From Ketogulonicigenium vulgare WSH-001 (GTDB lineage: Bacteria; Pseudomonadota; Alphaproteobacteria; Rhodobacterales; Rhodobacteraceae), in assembly GCF_000223375.1 (NCBI RefSeq), contig NC_017384.1, positions 2,612,501 through 2,676,500 of the forward strand: 64,000 nt of DNA, written 5' to 3'. Position numbers and translations under genes: made by a program. Shown in pieces: positions 47,493 to 56,248 of the stretch. Position 1 is the first letter of the stretch; the number at the start of each line of letters is the position of its first letter. The notes beneath the pieces were generated by a model. That model searched no databases. It saw nothing but the letters and a program-made list of their open reading frames with translations, and was not told where the DNA came from.

Positions 47493-49265
47493 ATGGTGGC
47501 GAATGCACCGCATGACCAGCAGCCTGCCCTGACGGTTGAGGAGCAAGACTTGCATCCGCAGCGCGCCAGCCTGTCGCCCTTTCCATCCGAGATGGAATTC
47601 ATCCGCTATGCTTTGGATAGCGCGGCCATCGTCGCGATGACCGATGTGCGCGGCACAATTACCTTTGTGAACAGCAAGTTCTGCGAGATCAGCGGCTATT
47701 CCCGCGACGAGCTGATCGGCGCCAATCACCGTATTTTGAATTCTGGCATCCACAGTACCGATTTTTTCCGCAGCATGTATCGCCGCATTGCGGGTGGCGA
47801 GGTCTGGCATGGCGAGATCTGCAATCGGCGCAAGGATGGCAGTCATTACTGGGTCGATACGACCATCGTGCCCCATGTGAATATCAACGGCAAAGTCGAT
47901 AGCTATACCGCGATTCGCTTTGATATCTCGTCGCGCCATGCGGCCGAAGAATTGTTGCGCCGCATTGTGAGCGTCGATTCGTTGACCGGCATCCCCAATC
48001 GCCGCAGCTTTCAGGAATATCTTGAAAGCGTCCTGCCCCCTGAACGCGACAATCCCGGGCAGGTGCATTTGGCATTGTTGGATGTCGATACATTCAAAGA
48101 GATTAACGACACCTTTGGCCATGATGTTGGCGACACGCTGCTGAAACTGGTCAGTGAACGCCTGAGTGCCCTGTCCAGCCCGGATGTCTTTGTCGCGCGG
48201 CTAGGGGGGGACGAGTTCTGTCTGGTCATGACCAATATGGACCGCACGGGGGTGAATGATCTGGTGCAAACGGCACTGGCCCATTTGCGCGAGCCTGTGC
48301 CCCTGGGCTCGGTCATTCGTCGCTATAGCGCCAGCATTGGCGTGGCCAGTTTTCCCGAACATGCGGGCTCGCTGGATGAATTGTTCAAGGCCGCCGATAT
48401 GGCCCTTTATCATTCCAAAGCGCTGGGGCGCGATCAGGCACAATTCTTTATCCCGCGCCTGCGCGAGATTGCCGAACGCAAAAGCGAGCTGCTGCACGCG
48501 GTCGAGGTTGGCCTGGATCGCGGGCAGTTTCACCTGTATTATCAGCCGATTGTTCCGATTTCCTCACCGGGGGCCCTGTCATTCGAAGGGCTTTTGCGCT
48601 GGAATCACCCCGACAGAAACCTGATCACGCCAGCTGCGTTCTTGACCGATATGGATGATCCGGGATTGCAGGCTGCGATTGGCATGTTTGTGGTCGAGCA
48701 AGCCTTTCGCGATATGCGCATTATGCTGGATCAGAACGTGCCGCTCAGACGGCTGGCGATCAATATCACCAATGCCGACTTCCGCTCGGACGCCTTTGTC
48801 GACCGGTTTTTCGAACTCTCGCGCGAGACGGGCATTCCGCCATCGAAGTTCTGCATCGAAGTGACCGAGGGTGTGTTCCTTGGCCGCGACTTCCAGCATC
48901 TGGCGGGGCGGCTGTCGCAACTGCATGCGGCGGGGGTCGAGATTGCGCTGGATGATTTCGGCACCGGCTTTGCCTCGCTGACGCATCTGCGGCGGATGCC
49001 GATTGACCGGATCAAGATCGACCGCAGTTTTATCTCGAACATCACCAACAGTATCGAGGATCTGGCCATCGTGCGCGGGGTGATCGACATCGCGCATTCC
49101 ATGGGCAAGGTGGTGACCGCCGAAGGGGTCGAGACGCGGGCGCAGGTTGAGCTGCTGCACTCGCTGCGCTGCGACTATTATCAGGGCTGGTATTTTTCCA
49201 AGGCGACCCCGATCGACGGGCTGCGCGATGCGGTGCGCAATATGCCGCCACTGATCGCGTGGTAG
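47493..49265 (+). CDS. PAS-GGDEF-EAL cyclic-di-GMP signalling protein
   Basis: A 590-residue soluble protein. A PAS domain spans about residues 35-150 (TDVRGTITFVNSKFCEISGYSRDELIGA). The GGDEF domain has the intact motif RLGGDEF at 236-242, so it may make c-di-GMP. The EAL domain reads EGLLRW where EALLRW is usual, but keeps NITNADF, EVTEG, DDFGTGFASL and EGVET, so phosphodiesterase activity is plausible. There is no membrane helix. ATG 47493 with AAGGGAAG upstream is preferred over a long open frame starting at a TTG at 47286. It stands alone after the tRNA. Confidence 0.93.
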   Translation: MVANAPHDQQPALTVEEQDLHPQRASLSPFPSEMEFIRYALDSAAIVAMTDVRGTITFVNSKFCEISGYSRDELIGANHRILNSGIHSTDFFRSMYRRIAGGEVWHGEICNRRKDGSHYWVDTTIVPHVNINGKVDSYTAIRFDISSRHAAEELLRRIVSVDSLTGIPNRRSFQEYLESVLPPERDNPGQVHLALLDVDTFKEINDTFGHDVGDTLLKLVSERLSALSSPDVFVARLGGDEFCLVMTNMDRTGVNDLVQTALAHLREPVPLGSVIRRYSASIGVASFPEHAGSLDELFKAADMALYHSKALGRDQAQFFIPRLREIAERKSELLHAVEVGLDRGQFHLYYQPIVPISSPGALSFEGLLRWNHPDRNLITPAAFLTDMDDPGLQAAIGMFVVEQAFRDMRIMLDQNVPLRRLAINITNADFRSDAFVDRFFELSRETGIPPSKFCIEVTEGVFLGRDFQHLAGRLSQLHAAGVEIALDDFGTGFASLTHLRRMPIDRIKIDRSFISNITNSIEDLAIVRGVIDIAHSMGKVVTAEGVETRAQVELLHSLRCDYYQGWYFSKATPIDGLRDAVRNMPPLIAW

Positions 49266-49285
49266 GGGGCGGGCGCGCCGCCCCC
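49265..49285. terminator. Hairpin between convergent genes
   Basis: GGGGGCGG (49265-49272) pairs with CCGCCCCC (49278-49285) around GCGCG. It spans the space between the GGDEF-EAL stop and the SCO stop. No clear T-run follows, so termination strength is uncertain. Confidence 0.5.
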
Positions 49286-49292
49286 ATACCGG

Positions 49293-49955
49293 TTAGCTGA
49301 GGAATTCACGCATCTTTGCGGTGACGCGGTCGATGTCTTCTTGATAGCTAAAGATCTGGTTGAACTGGCCGTTTTCGTCGAACAGCATGACATAGGCGGC
49401 GTGGTTCATCGTGTAATCGTCACCCTCTAGCGGCACTTTGCTGGCATAGATGCGAAAGGCGGTGACGGTTTTTTCGATCTCTTCAGGCGTGCCGGTGACG
49501 GCCACCGAATCGGGCACCCACGAGACATAGTCATGCAGCAGCTCGGGGGTGTCACGCTCGGGGTCGACGGTGATGAACACGACTTGCAGGTCATCGCCGA
49601 CCGCGCCCAGATCGTCCTTCCACAATGTGATGTCGCCCAAAGTCGTCGGGCAGACATCGGGGCAATGGGTAAAGCCAAAGAACACCAGCGAGGGTTGCCC
49701 CACCAGCGAGGCCGCCGTGAACGGCTGGCCATCGGTAGTTTGCAGACTGTAATCGCCCTGACCGATGTCGGAATAGGCGGCTTGCATCGTCATCGGTGCG
49801 GGGATCGCAGTGCGCTGGGTCGTTGTTAGCCAGACCGCACCCGCGCCTGCGATGGCGGCAAGGCCCCAGATCGCGATGCGGATATTGCGCAGGCTGGCGC
49901 GGCGCTTGGCCTCTTCAGCAGAGACGACGGGGGTTTGTTTGGGTTTGCGGGTCAT
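49293..49955 (-). CDS. SCO1/SenC copper chaperone for cytochrome oxidase
   Basis: A 220-residue thioredoxin-fold protein anchored by one N-terminal helix (IRIAIWGLAAIAGAGAVWL). The copper ligands are Cys98 and Cys102 in CPDVCP and His185 in MNHAAY. SCO proteins load copper into the CuA site of cytochrome oxidase from the periplasmic side. It is the last gene of a copper operon and overlaps the PCuAC gene by one base. Confidence 0.93.
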   Translation of the reverse strand: MTRKPKQTPVVSAEEAKRRASLRNIRIAIWGLAAIAGAGAVWLTTTQRTAIPAPMTMQAAYSDIGQGDYSLQTTDGQPFTAASLVGQPSLVFFGFTHCPDVCPTTLGDITLWKDDLGAVGDDLQVVFITVDPERDTPELLHDYVSWVPDSVAVTGTPEEIEKTVTAFRIYASKVPLEGDDYTMNHAAYVMLFDENGQFNQIFSYQEDIDRVTAKMREFLS

Positions 49956-50458
49956 TATTGCGGCTCGGCCTCGGGGTGGGTGCGCGCGTTCAGCGCCAGA
50001 ATATCAAAGGTCATGGTCACGGCGCCTGCTTTTTCGAATTCCAACGTCAGGTCAAGCGTTTCGCCCTGCACCAACGCGGATGTGAGCGGGCTGATCATCA
50101 CATGTGTGCCGCTGGGGCTGAGGGTGACGGTCTGCCCCGCAGGCAGCGGCACACCATCGGGCAGCGGGCGCATGGTCATCGCGCTGCCCGACATTTCCAT
50201 CGCATGCAGCGTCACGGGGCCCAGCGGCGTCGTCGCGCCCAGCAGGCGGTCGTCCTCGGCCCCTTTGTTGGTGATGGTCATATAGGCACCGCCCACCGGC
50301 GCGTTGGGCAAGGTGGCGCGGGCAAAACGGGCCGAGACCTCGACCTCGCCCGCCTGCACCGGCGCGCCGCCCGCGGTGGAATAGGACAAAGGCGTCACCG
50401 CCATCGCAAGGCCAGGCAGCGCGATGGCCAGCGCCATGGTCAAAAGCAGGTGTTTCAT
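49955..50458 (-). CDS. PCuAC periplasmic copper chaperone
   Basis: A 167-residue exported protein with signal peptide MKHLLLTMALAIALPGLAMA. The copper-binding His/Met pattern is visible as LHAMEMSGSAMTMRPL followed, about 30 residues later, by GTHVMISPL; GGAYMTITNKG is the family strand. PCuAC hands Cu(I) to the CuA site and works with SCO, its neighbour. It overlaps the upstream PCuAC fusion by 4 nt. Confidence 0.92.
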   Translation of the reverse strand: MKHLLLTMALAIALPGLAMAVTPLSYSTAGGAPVQAGEVEVSARFARATLPNAPVGGAYMTITNKGAEDDRLLGATTPLGPVTLHAMEMSGSAMTMRPLPDGVPLPAGQTVTLSPSGTHVMISPLTSALVQGETLDLTLEFEKAGAVTMTFDILALNARTHPEAEPQ

Positions 50459-51294
50459 TGGGCATCCCCCTCGATCAAAACAGTCCCGGGAAAGGCGTCA
50501 AAGCGGGCAATGATCGCGGGATCGATCATGCTTTCATAGGCTTTGACCTCGGCAATCAGAATTTCGGCATCGGCCTGGCTCATCCCCATGCTGACAAAGG
50601 TCGCGGGCAGCAGCAGGCTTGCGCCCGACCACATCTCGACCTGCCAATTGCCATCCACGCGGCGCAGCAGGGCGCGGGCGGCGTCGGTGTCATTGCTCCA
50701 TCCGGCGACAGCGTGATTGCCGTGCAGCACGATGGGCATGATGGTGGCTTGGGTCGGCGCAAGGGCGCTGCGCAGCGCGGCCCCCACTTGCAGCACATCG
50801 CCCGCCTGCGGCGCTTGGGCACCACTGGCGACGGAAGTTTCGGTATCGAGCGCCCCCACCGGGTCGATCATCAGATGCATTTCGACGCGGCCGCGGGCCT
50901 CGAACACCATGGTGACGGGGATCTCGCCCCCCTCATGCAGTGGCTCGGGGATATCGAATACGCCATGCATCGCGCCTTGGCTGAGGACGACAATCTCGCC
51001 CGGCGGCACGTCGATCCATGCCATCCCCTCGAAACGGGTGGTGCCATCGGCGGCAGTCACCGGGCGGCGAAAGCGCACGGGGCCGTAAGGAGTCTCGATC
51101 CCCAGCAGCCGGTCGGCGGTATCGGTGTTATTCGACAGCGCCATATAAAGCGGCGCGGCGGTGGCCCCCGGCGGGCTTGCGGGCACGGCAGGGTGAATGA
51201 TCTGGATATCCTGCAGCACAAACTCATGCGCGGCGACCGATGTGGATAAGGAGGCCGCAAATAGCGCGGCGGCGGCGATCATCAGGGTCTTCAT
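50455..51294 (-). CDS. PCuAC domain fused to a copper-uptake-associated domain
   Basis: A 279-residue exported protein, signal peptide MKTLMIAAAALFAASLSTSVA. Residues about 23-150 form a PCuAC-like domain with AAPLYMALSNNTDTADRLLGIETPYG. Metal positions include MHGVFDIPEP and HLM (VEMHLMID). Residues about 165-279 form a second domain with HGNHAVAGWSNDTDAARALLRR and FVSMGMSQADAEILIAEVKAYE, resembling short copper-uptake-associated proteins usually encoded separately. The fusion implies that the two act together. The start at 51294 overlaps the mbnH stop in ATGA. Confidence 0.82.
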   Translation of the reverse strand: MKTLMIAAAALFAASLSTSVAAHEFVLQDIQIIHPAVPASPPGATAAPLYMALSNNTDTADRLLGIETPYGPVRFRRPVTAADGTTRFEGMAWIDVPPGEIVVLSQGAMHGVFDIPEPLHEGGEIPVTMVFEARGRVEMHLMIDPVGALDTETSVASGAQAPQAGDVLQVGAALRSALAPTQATIMPIVLHGNHAVAGWSNDTDAARALLRRVDGNWQVEMWSGASLLLPATFVSMGMSQADAEILIAEVKAYESMIDPAIIARFDAFPGTVLIEGDAQ

Positions 51295-52457
51295 GGCATC
51301 ATCCTTGTTGCGCGTGCGGGGTGATCCGCAGGCCATGGATCGGAATAGGCAGGGTTGGTCAGAAAGCCCTCGTCTGTCAGGCTTTCCAAAAAGGCGATCA
51401 GGTCGTTGATCTCGGCGTCCGAGGCGTCAAAGCCGACCAGAATGCCGTCTTTAAAGGGGTTTGCAGCCCCGATACCGGCATGGGGCCCATCACTGATGGT
51501 GCGCCCGCCGGCGGCGTAATGGTCCAGCACTTCGCGCAAACTCGCGGCCGATCCGTCGTGGAAATAGGGCGCGGTCACCGCGACATTGCGCAGGCTGGGG
51601 GTGCGGAAACGGCCCATATCAGCGGCAAGGCCGGTGAACTCATAAAGGCCGGTGGCGCGCGCGGGGTAGGCCCCCGTGCCGCCGATATTATAAAGACCGT
51701 TATTATGGTTCCCCAGCATTGGCGCGGGATTGCGCGCGGTCTGCTGGCTGTCGGTGAACAAGATGCCGCCGTGGCAGTGGTAGCATTCAAACCGATGGTC
51801 AAAGAACAACCGCTCGCCCCGCAGGGCGGCGGGCGTCATGGCATCGGCGTCACCGCCATATTTGAACCGGTCATAGGGGCTATCAAGCGAGATCAGCGAC
51901 CGCTGAAACGCTGCCAAGGCCCGCGTCACGGTGAACAGGTCGATCACGGGCCGATCGGGAAAGGCGCTGGCGAAGGCATCCGTGTAATAGGGATCGGCAG
52001 CAAGGGCGGCGAAAATATCGGCCTCGCGCCCATTGCTGCCCATCTCGACCGGGTCTTCGCCAAACAACGGCACCAGCGCCTGCGCCTCAAGCGTGGTCAG
52101 ATGCGGGTTGGCCCATGTCAGCTGCGGCACATAGCCCGCATTCGCGAGTGCGGGCGCATTGCGGATGCCGATGGTCTGGCCAATCCCCACCGCAAGTTCG
52201 CGCCCGTCACTAAAGGCGCGCGCCTGTTCGTGGCACGAGGCGCAGGCCACCGTGCCATCGCGCGACAGCCGTGCGTCATAGAACAGGTGCCGCCCCAGAT
52301 CGACCTTTTCCGCTGACATCGGATTGCCAGCGGGGACGGGCGGGGGCGGCATCCACGCGGGCATCGGCCAGATATAGCGTCCATTGGCCCCGGCGGTTGC
52401 GACGGCGGCAAGGATTGCCAGCGCCGCACCGAACCCAAGGCAAAGTTGCTTGCGCAT
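51291..52457 (-). CDS. mbnH: MbnH-type di-heme c cytochrome (MauG/CcpA superfamily)
   Basis: A 388-residue exported di-heme enzyme with a signal-anchor helix (LCLGFGAALAILAAVATAGA). The heme sites are CASCH at 72-76 and CYHCH at 225-229. MauG-like landmarks are GRHLFYDARLSRDGTVACASC, FQRSLISLDSPYDRFKYGG and RTPSLRNVAVTAPYFHDGSA. In the known MbnP/MbnH pair this enzyme oxidises a tryptophan of MbnP to kynurenine. It lies 5 nt after mbnP. It could be an ordinary cytochrome c peroxidase, but the adjacent partner argues for MbnH. Confidence 0.9.
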   Translation of the reverse strand: MRKQLCLGFGAALAILAAVATAGANGRYIWPMPAWMPPPPVPAGNPMSAEKVDLGRHLFYDARLSRDGTVACASCHEQARAFSDGRELAVGIGQTIGIRNAPALANAGYVPQLTWANPHLTTLEAQALVPLFGEDPVEMGSNGREADIFAALAADPYYTDAFASAFPDRPVIDLFTVTRALAAFQRSLISLDSPYDRFKYGGDADAMTPAALRGERLFFDHRFECYHCHGGILFTDSQQTARNPAPMLGNHNNGLYNIGGTGAYPARATGLYEFTGLAADMGRFRTPSLRNVAVTAPYFHDGSAASLREVLDHYAAGGRTISDGPHAGIGAANPFKDGILVGFDASDAEINDLIAFLESLTDEGFLTNPAYSDPWPADHPARATRMMP

Positions 52458-52462
52458 GGGTG

Positions 52463-53335
52463 CTACCTGATACTGAACAATTGCTGCGCCTCGGCGGGAT
52501 GATCGCCATAAGCCAGTCCCAGTTTCGGGATCACGCTGTCGCAATCGGCATCGCCAGGGAACGACATGCAGCCGGGCGAGGTATCGGGCGCGTTCACCGT
52601 CACATCCGCATCGCGCAGCACCGGCGCGGGATCGACCACGATCACTTGGGTGGCGGGGTCAAAACTGGTGAAACTTGCCGTGGTGCGATTGGGAAAGACG
52701 CAGGCGCTGGGCGCCTCGGTCTGCGAGGCGGCGGCGCATTGGGTCGAGCCGAGGTGCAGATACCAGCCCGACGCATTGCCGTGATCGCTATGGCCGCCAT
52801 GGCCTTCATGCGCCATCGGCGTGCCGCCTGCGGGGGCAAAGTCGATGCGCAAAAAGCGGAACCCGTTCTGCCACGTCCAGAACATGCCCGTCGTATTCAG
52901 CGGTGCGCTGGCCAGCGTCGGATCGATATGGTTCAGCGCGAAAGGCACGCCCAGCGTCAGGCTGACACCGATGTAATCGCCCTCGGGCACCTCGCCGGTG
53001 ATGACGGTGTTCATCGGCGCATTGCCGGTGCCTGCGCAATGGCCCGCGCCATTTTCGAAATCCAGCAGGGTGACATTCTCGTGCTGCCAGTCGTTCGCGG
53101 TCAGGGTGATCGGCTGCTGGCTGCCATCGGCGCGGATCAGCGCGGCATCCTGCACGAACAGGCGAAAGTCGGTGACATTCATCTGCGCATGGGTTGCGCC
53201 CAAATGGTCATAGCTTTGGCTGCAATCGAACGCCGCGCCGCCGATTTCAGCGACAAAGTTCAGCGTTACGGGCTGCTCGGCCAGCGCGGGCACGGCGGTC
53301 GCTGCCAAAAAGGCAGCAAAATAAGCGGATTTCAT
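52463..53335 (-). CDS. mbnP: MbnP-family periplasmic copper-binding protein
   Basis: A 290-residue exported protein with signal peptide MKSAYFAAFLAATAVPALA. Features of the MbnP (metallo-mystery pair) family are the N-terminal VTLNFVAEIGGAAFDC, the GVPFALNH segment, the central aromatic GMFWTWQNGFRFLRIDF at 150-166, Cys at 38, 100, 200, 212, 256 and 265, and the final LGLAYG. A His-rich loop at 176-194 follows the aromatic motif. In the family a tryptophan becomes kynurenine and joins a copper site. W153 and W155 are candidates, not proven. It lies directly before mbnH. Confidence 0.9.
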   Translation of the reverse strand: MKSAYFAAFLAATAVPALAEQPVTLNFVAEIGGAAFDCSQSYDHLGATHAQMNVTDFRLFVQDAALIRADGSQQPITLTANDWQHENVTLLDFENGAGHCAGTGNAPMNTVITGEVPEGDYIGVSLTLGVPFALNHIDPTLASAPLNTTGMFWTWQNGFRFLRIDFAPAGGTPMAHEGHGGHSDHGNASGWYLHLGSTQCAAASQTEAPSACVFPNRTTASFTSFDPATQVIVVDPAPVLRDADVTVNAPDTSPGCMSFPGDADCDSVIPKLGLAYGDHPAEAQQLFSIR

Positions 53336-53402
53336 CCGTCCATCCTTGAAAAACATACAGGTCTTTGCCGCGCCCAAAGGCACGGCGGATCTCGTCAAAA
53401 GA

Positions 53403-53777
53403 TCAGAGCACTGCAGGCGGGGCGCGTGGTTGCCCCGGTTCAAGGTGGATGCGCGACCATGCAAGGCGCGCGGGCATGGTCAGGTTGGCGTAGGCGAATG
53501 TCGTATGCAGGATCTGCGCCGCCAGAACGGGCGGCAGGGCCAGATCCAGATGGTTTTTGCCGATCGCATGGACGGGGCAGGCCATCATCATCGGATCATG
53601 CGAGGCGCTGCCATGTTCTTGCGGCACGTTGCAGATCGTCCAAGGGGTGCCAAAGCCCGCATCGCGCGCAAAGGCGGAAACCTGGTGCAGCGGCGAGATG
53701 ATCACCAATAACCACAGGCCCAGCACCGCCAGCGCGGCGCCGATCTCGGCGGTTATTTTTCTGCGATACAGGCTCAC
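53403..53777 (-). CDS. Small exported protein, DUF2946-like
   Basis: A 124-residue protein with a signal or anchor helix (IGAALAVLGLWLLVIISPLHQVSA) and a Cys/His/Met-rich middle: TICNVPQEHGSASHD then PMMMACPVHAIG. This is a plausible metal-binding segment and the layout resembles DUF2946 proteins from copper loci. The GTG at 53777 is chosen as start because the reading frame further upstream looks non-coding. It is the first gene of the copper operon, 67 nt ahead of mbnP. Confidence 0.65.
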   Translation of the reverse strand: MSLYRRKITAEIGAALAVLGLWLLVIISPLHQVSAFARDAGFGTPWTICNVPQEHGSASHDPMMMACPVHAIGKNHLDLALPPVLAAQILHTTFAYANLTMPARLAWSRIHLEPGQPRAPPAVL

Positions 53778-54114
53778 GCGCGTGTCCCCCTTGGACGGAC
53801 ATAGCGTCAGCGGGGCAGAATTGGCAATGCTGAATTGCCGTGCAATGCGATCACATCTGCTATGCAAGGGGGCGCGGCCGCCTCTTGGGTGTTCACATCC
53901 GACAATAATTTGGGTAAGCCTGTTGAAATCCTGCTTATTTCGCAATCTGCGAAGACAGGCAGGCAGACCCTGACGCCGCAACGGAGCTACGCGTGGTCGT
54001 GACTGATGTGCAGATCGTGCGTTCAAATGCGCCGAGGGTCGCGTATCGGCTGCATTTGCCATGTTGCCGCCTGAGTTTTCGCCCAACAGACAGATTGTCC
54101 CAAGGAGTTGCAGG
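53778..54114. other. Divergent intergenic region (copper operon / cytochrome c)
   Basis: A gap of about 340 nt between divergent genes must hold both promoters. It contains a short dyad, GGCAAT (53823-53828) with ATTGCC (53834-53839), 46 nt upstream of the small exported-protein start. I see no gene in it. Whether the dyad is a copper-responsive operator cannot be judged from one copy. Confidence 0.4.
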
Positions 54115-55518
54115 ATGAACCGCCTTGCACTGCCCGCTATTGCTACGCTTGCCCTGATTCCCATGGGTGTTCTGGCGCAGGATTTCGATCCTGATCTGGT
54201 CGAGCGTGGGCGATATGTTGCGGTCGCAGCCGATTGCGCTGCCTGTCACACCAACCACGAGGAAGGTCTGGAATGGGCGGGCGGCTATGTGCTGGACACG
54301 CCGATGGGGCAGATGATCTCGACCAACATCACGCCCTCGGTTGAATTCGGCATTGGTGGCTGGACGGAAGCGCAGTTTGAACGCGCCGTCCGCCACGGCG
54401 TCGCGCCGGGTCTGCATATGATCTATCCCGGTATGCCCTATGCCGATTACGCGCGGATTTCGGACGAGGATATCAGCGCGCTTTACGCCTTTATCATGTC
54501 GGAAATCGAGCCGATTGATCAGGCGCCGGCGCTGCAAACCAGCCTCGCGTTCCCGTTCAACATTCGCTACGTCATGGCGGGCTGGAACCTGCTGTTCGGG
54601 CATAACCAGCCCTTCGATGCGGCGACCACGCAACCGGGCGGTGCGGATCGCGGCGAATATCTGGTGACGGCGCTGGCCCATTGCAACACCTGCCACAGCC
54701 CTCGCAATATCCTGATGGCCGAGGGCGGCCCCTTCTTGTCCGGCGGAAACGTGGGCGGCTGGGATGTGCCGAACATCACATCCGACCCGATCAGCGGTAT
54801 CGGCGGTTGGAGCGACGAGGAAATCGTCCAATACCTGCGCCAAGGCAACGCCCATGGCAAAGCCCAGGCCGCAGGGCCCATGGCCGAGGCTGTCAGCTAT
54901 TCGCTGCAATATCTGAACGATGACGATCTGCAGGCGATTGCGGCTTTCCTGCGCACCGTCCCGCCTGTGCGCACCGAGGGGCAGGACGTGCCCAGCTTTG
55001 CCTTCCGCGACCCCGATACTTTGGCGCTGATGAACCCCGATGGCACGGTCGGCGCAGTGCCTGCGGTCACCCCGAACCCCGAGGGCGAGCAACTATTCCT
55101 GTCCAGCTGCGCCAATTGCCACGGTGCGGATGCGCGCGGCACGGATGATTTCTACTACCCCTCGCTGGTGAATAATGCGGCAACCAGCGGCACCTCGGCG
55201 GCGAATCTGGTGATGGTGATTTCCTCGGGCCTGCAACGCGAGACCGAGGAAGATTACTTCTTCATGCCGGCCTATGCTGGCCAGTGGACCAGCCAGCAAA
55301 TCGCCGATGTGGCGAACTATGTGCTGCAATCCTATGGCAACCCCGAACTGGTGGTGGATGCCGCCTATGTCGAGCTGCTGCAAGCGGGCGGCGAGCCGCC
55401 TTTGCTGATGCGCGCCATGCCCTATCTGCTGGCCTTGGGCGGCATTGGTGCGGTCGCTGTGCTGCTGCTGATCATCTATCTGATCCGCAACCGCCGCCGC
55501 CGCGCGCGGTTCGGCTAA
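54115..55518 (+). CDS. Triheme cytochrome c subunit of a membrane alcohol/sugar dehydrogenase type
   Basis: A 467-residue protein. After the signal peptide MNRLALPAIATLALIPMGVLA come three CXXCH heme sites: CAACH near 42, CNTCH near 195, and CANCH near 340. A C-terminal helix (YLLALGGIGAVAVLLLIIYLI) anchors it. This is the plan of the cytochrome subunit of gluconate, sorbitol and other periplasmic dehydrogenases that passes electrons to ubiquinone. The catalytic subunits are not beside it, so it is an orphan. ATG follows CAAGGAG. Confidence 0.9.
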   Translation: MNRLALPAIATLALIPMGVLAQDFDPDLVERGRYVAVAADCAACHTNHEEGLEWAGGYVLDTPMGQMISTNITPSVEFGIGGWTEAQFERAVRHGVAPGLHMIYPGMPYADYARISDEDISALYAFIMSEIEPIDQAPALQTSLAFPFNIRYVMAGWNLLFGHNQPFDAATTQPGGADRGEYLVTALAHCNTCHSPRNILMAEGGPFLSGGNVGGWDVPNITSDPISGIGGWSDEEIVQYLRQGNAHGKAQAAGPMAEAVSYSLQYLNDDDLQAIAAFLRTVPPVRTEGQDVPSFAFRDPDTLALMNPDGTVGAVPAVTPNPEGEQLFLSSCANCHGADARGTDDFYYPSLVNNAATSGTSAANLVMVISSGLQRETEEDYFFMPAYAGQWTSQQIADVANYVLQSYGNPELVVDAAYVELLQAGGEPPLLMRAMPYLLALGGIGAVAVLLLIIYLIRNRRRRARFG

Positions 55519-56129
55519 CCGATCCTTTGCGGGCGCGGCATCGCAAAGGTGTCGCGCACCACCGCGTAATCGGCATAGCCAAGGCGGCTGGCCTGCCCGA
55601 ACAGGCGCGGGTCAAAGGCACCGTTTGCATCAAGGCAGGTATCGGCAATATGCACGCCGGTGATGCGCCCGATCACCATGAAATTATGCGCGCCTTCCAG
55701 CGTGATGATCTGGCTGACCACGCATTCAAGGCTGGCGGGCGCGTCCGCCACGCGCGGGCAGTTGATGGTCTGGCAGTCGGCCTTGGCAAGGCCCGCTGCT
55801 TCGAATTCATCAATATCGCGCGGCCAATTCGCCGCAGACAGGTTCATTGCGCCCAGCAGCGCCTCGGATACGATATTGGCGCAAAAGACGCCGGTCTCGC
55901 GGATATTGCCGACGCTGTCCTTGGTATCGCCCCGATCCGCCTTTTGCGCGGTGGATGAAAACATCACCTGCGCGGGGGCCGAGGCGACCAGATTGAAATA
56001 GGAATAGGGCGCCAGATTATCGCACCCGTCTGCACCGCGCGATGAAATCCATCCGATCGGGCGGGGCGCGACAATGGCGGTCAGCGGGCTATGCGGCAGG
56101 GAATGGCCTGCCTCGGGGGTATAGAACAT
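55515..56129 (-). CDS. Flavin reductase-like, FMN-binding split-barrel protein
   Basis: A 204-residue protein. HSPLTAIVAPRPIGWISSRGADG and NLAPYSYFNLVASAPAQVMFSS are the FMN-binding signature of the DIM6/flavin-reductase-like family; HNFMVIGRITGVHI follows. Members reduce flavins or bind FMN for unknown oxidoreductases. The start at 56129 avoids an implausible 40-residue extension. Its stop overlaps the cytochrome gene stop by 4 nt on the other strand. Confidence 0.87.
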   Translation of the reverse strand: MFYTPEAGHSLPHSPLTAIVAPRPIGWISSRGADGCDNLAPYSYFNLVASAPAQVMFSSTAQKADRGDTKDSVGNIRETGVFCANIVSEALLGAMNLSAANWPRDIDEFEAAGLAKADCQTINCPRVADAPASLECVVSQIITLEGAHNFMVIGRITGVHIADTCLDANGAFDPRLFGQASRLGYADYAVVRDTFAMPRPQRIG

Positions 56130-56248
56130 TCTCTTTTCCAGAATGAGTATTTGACATGGGTGCTGTGCATGATAGGGGCGGGCGCGCACAAGATCTAACA
56201 GCTTGGGCGCCATCCAAAATATCAGGATAAGGGGTCGATCCGCAGCCA

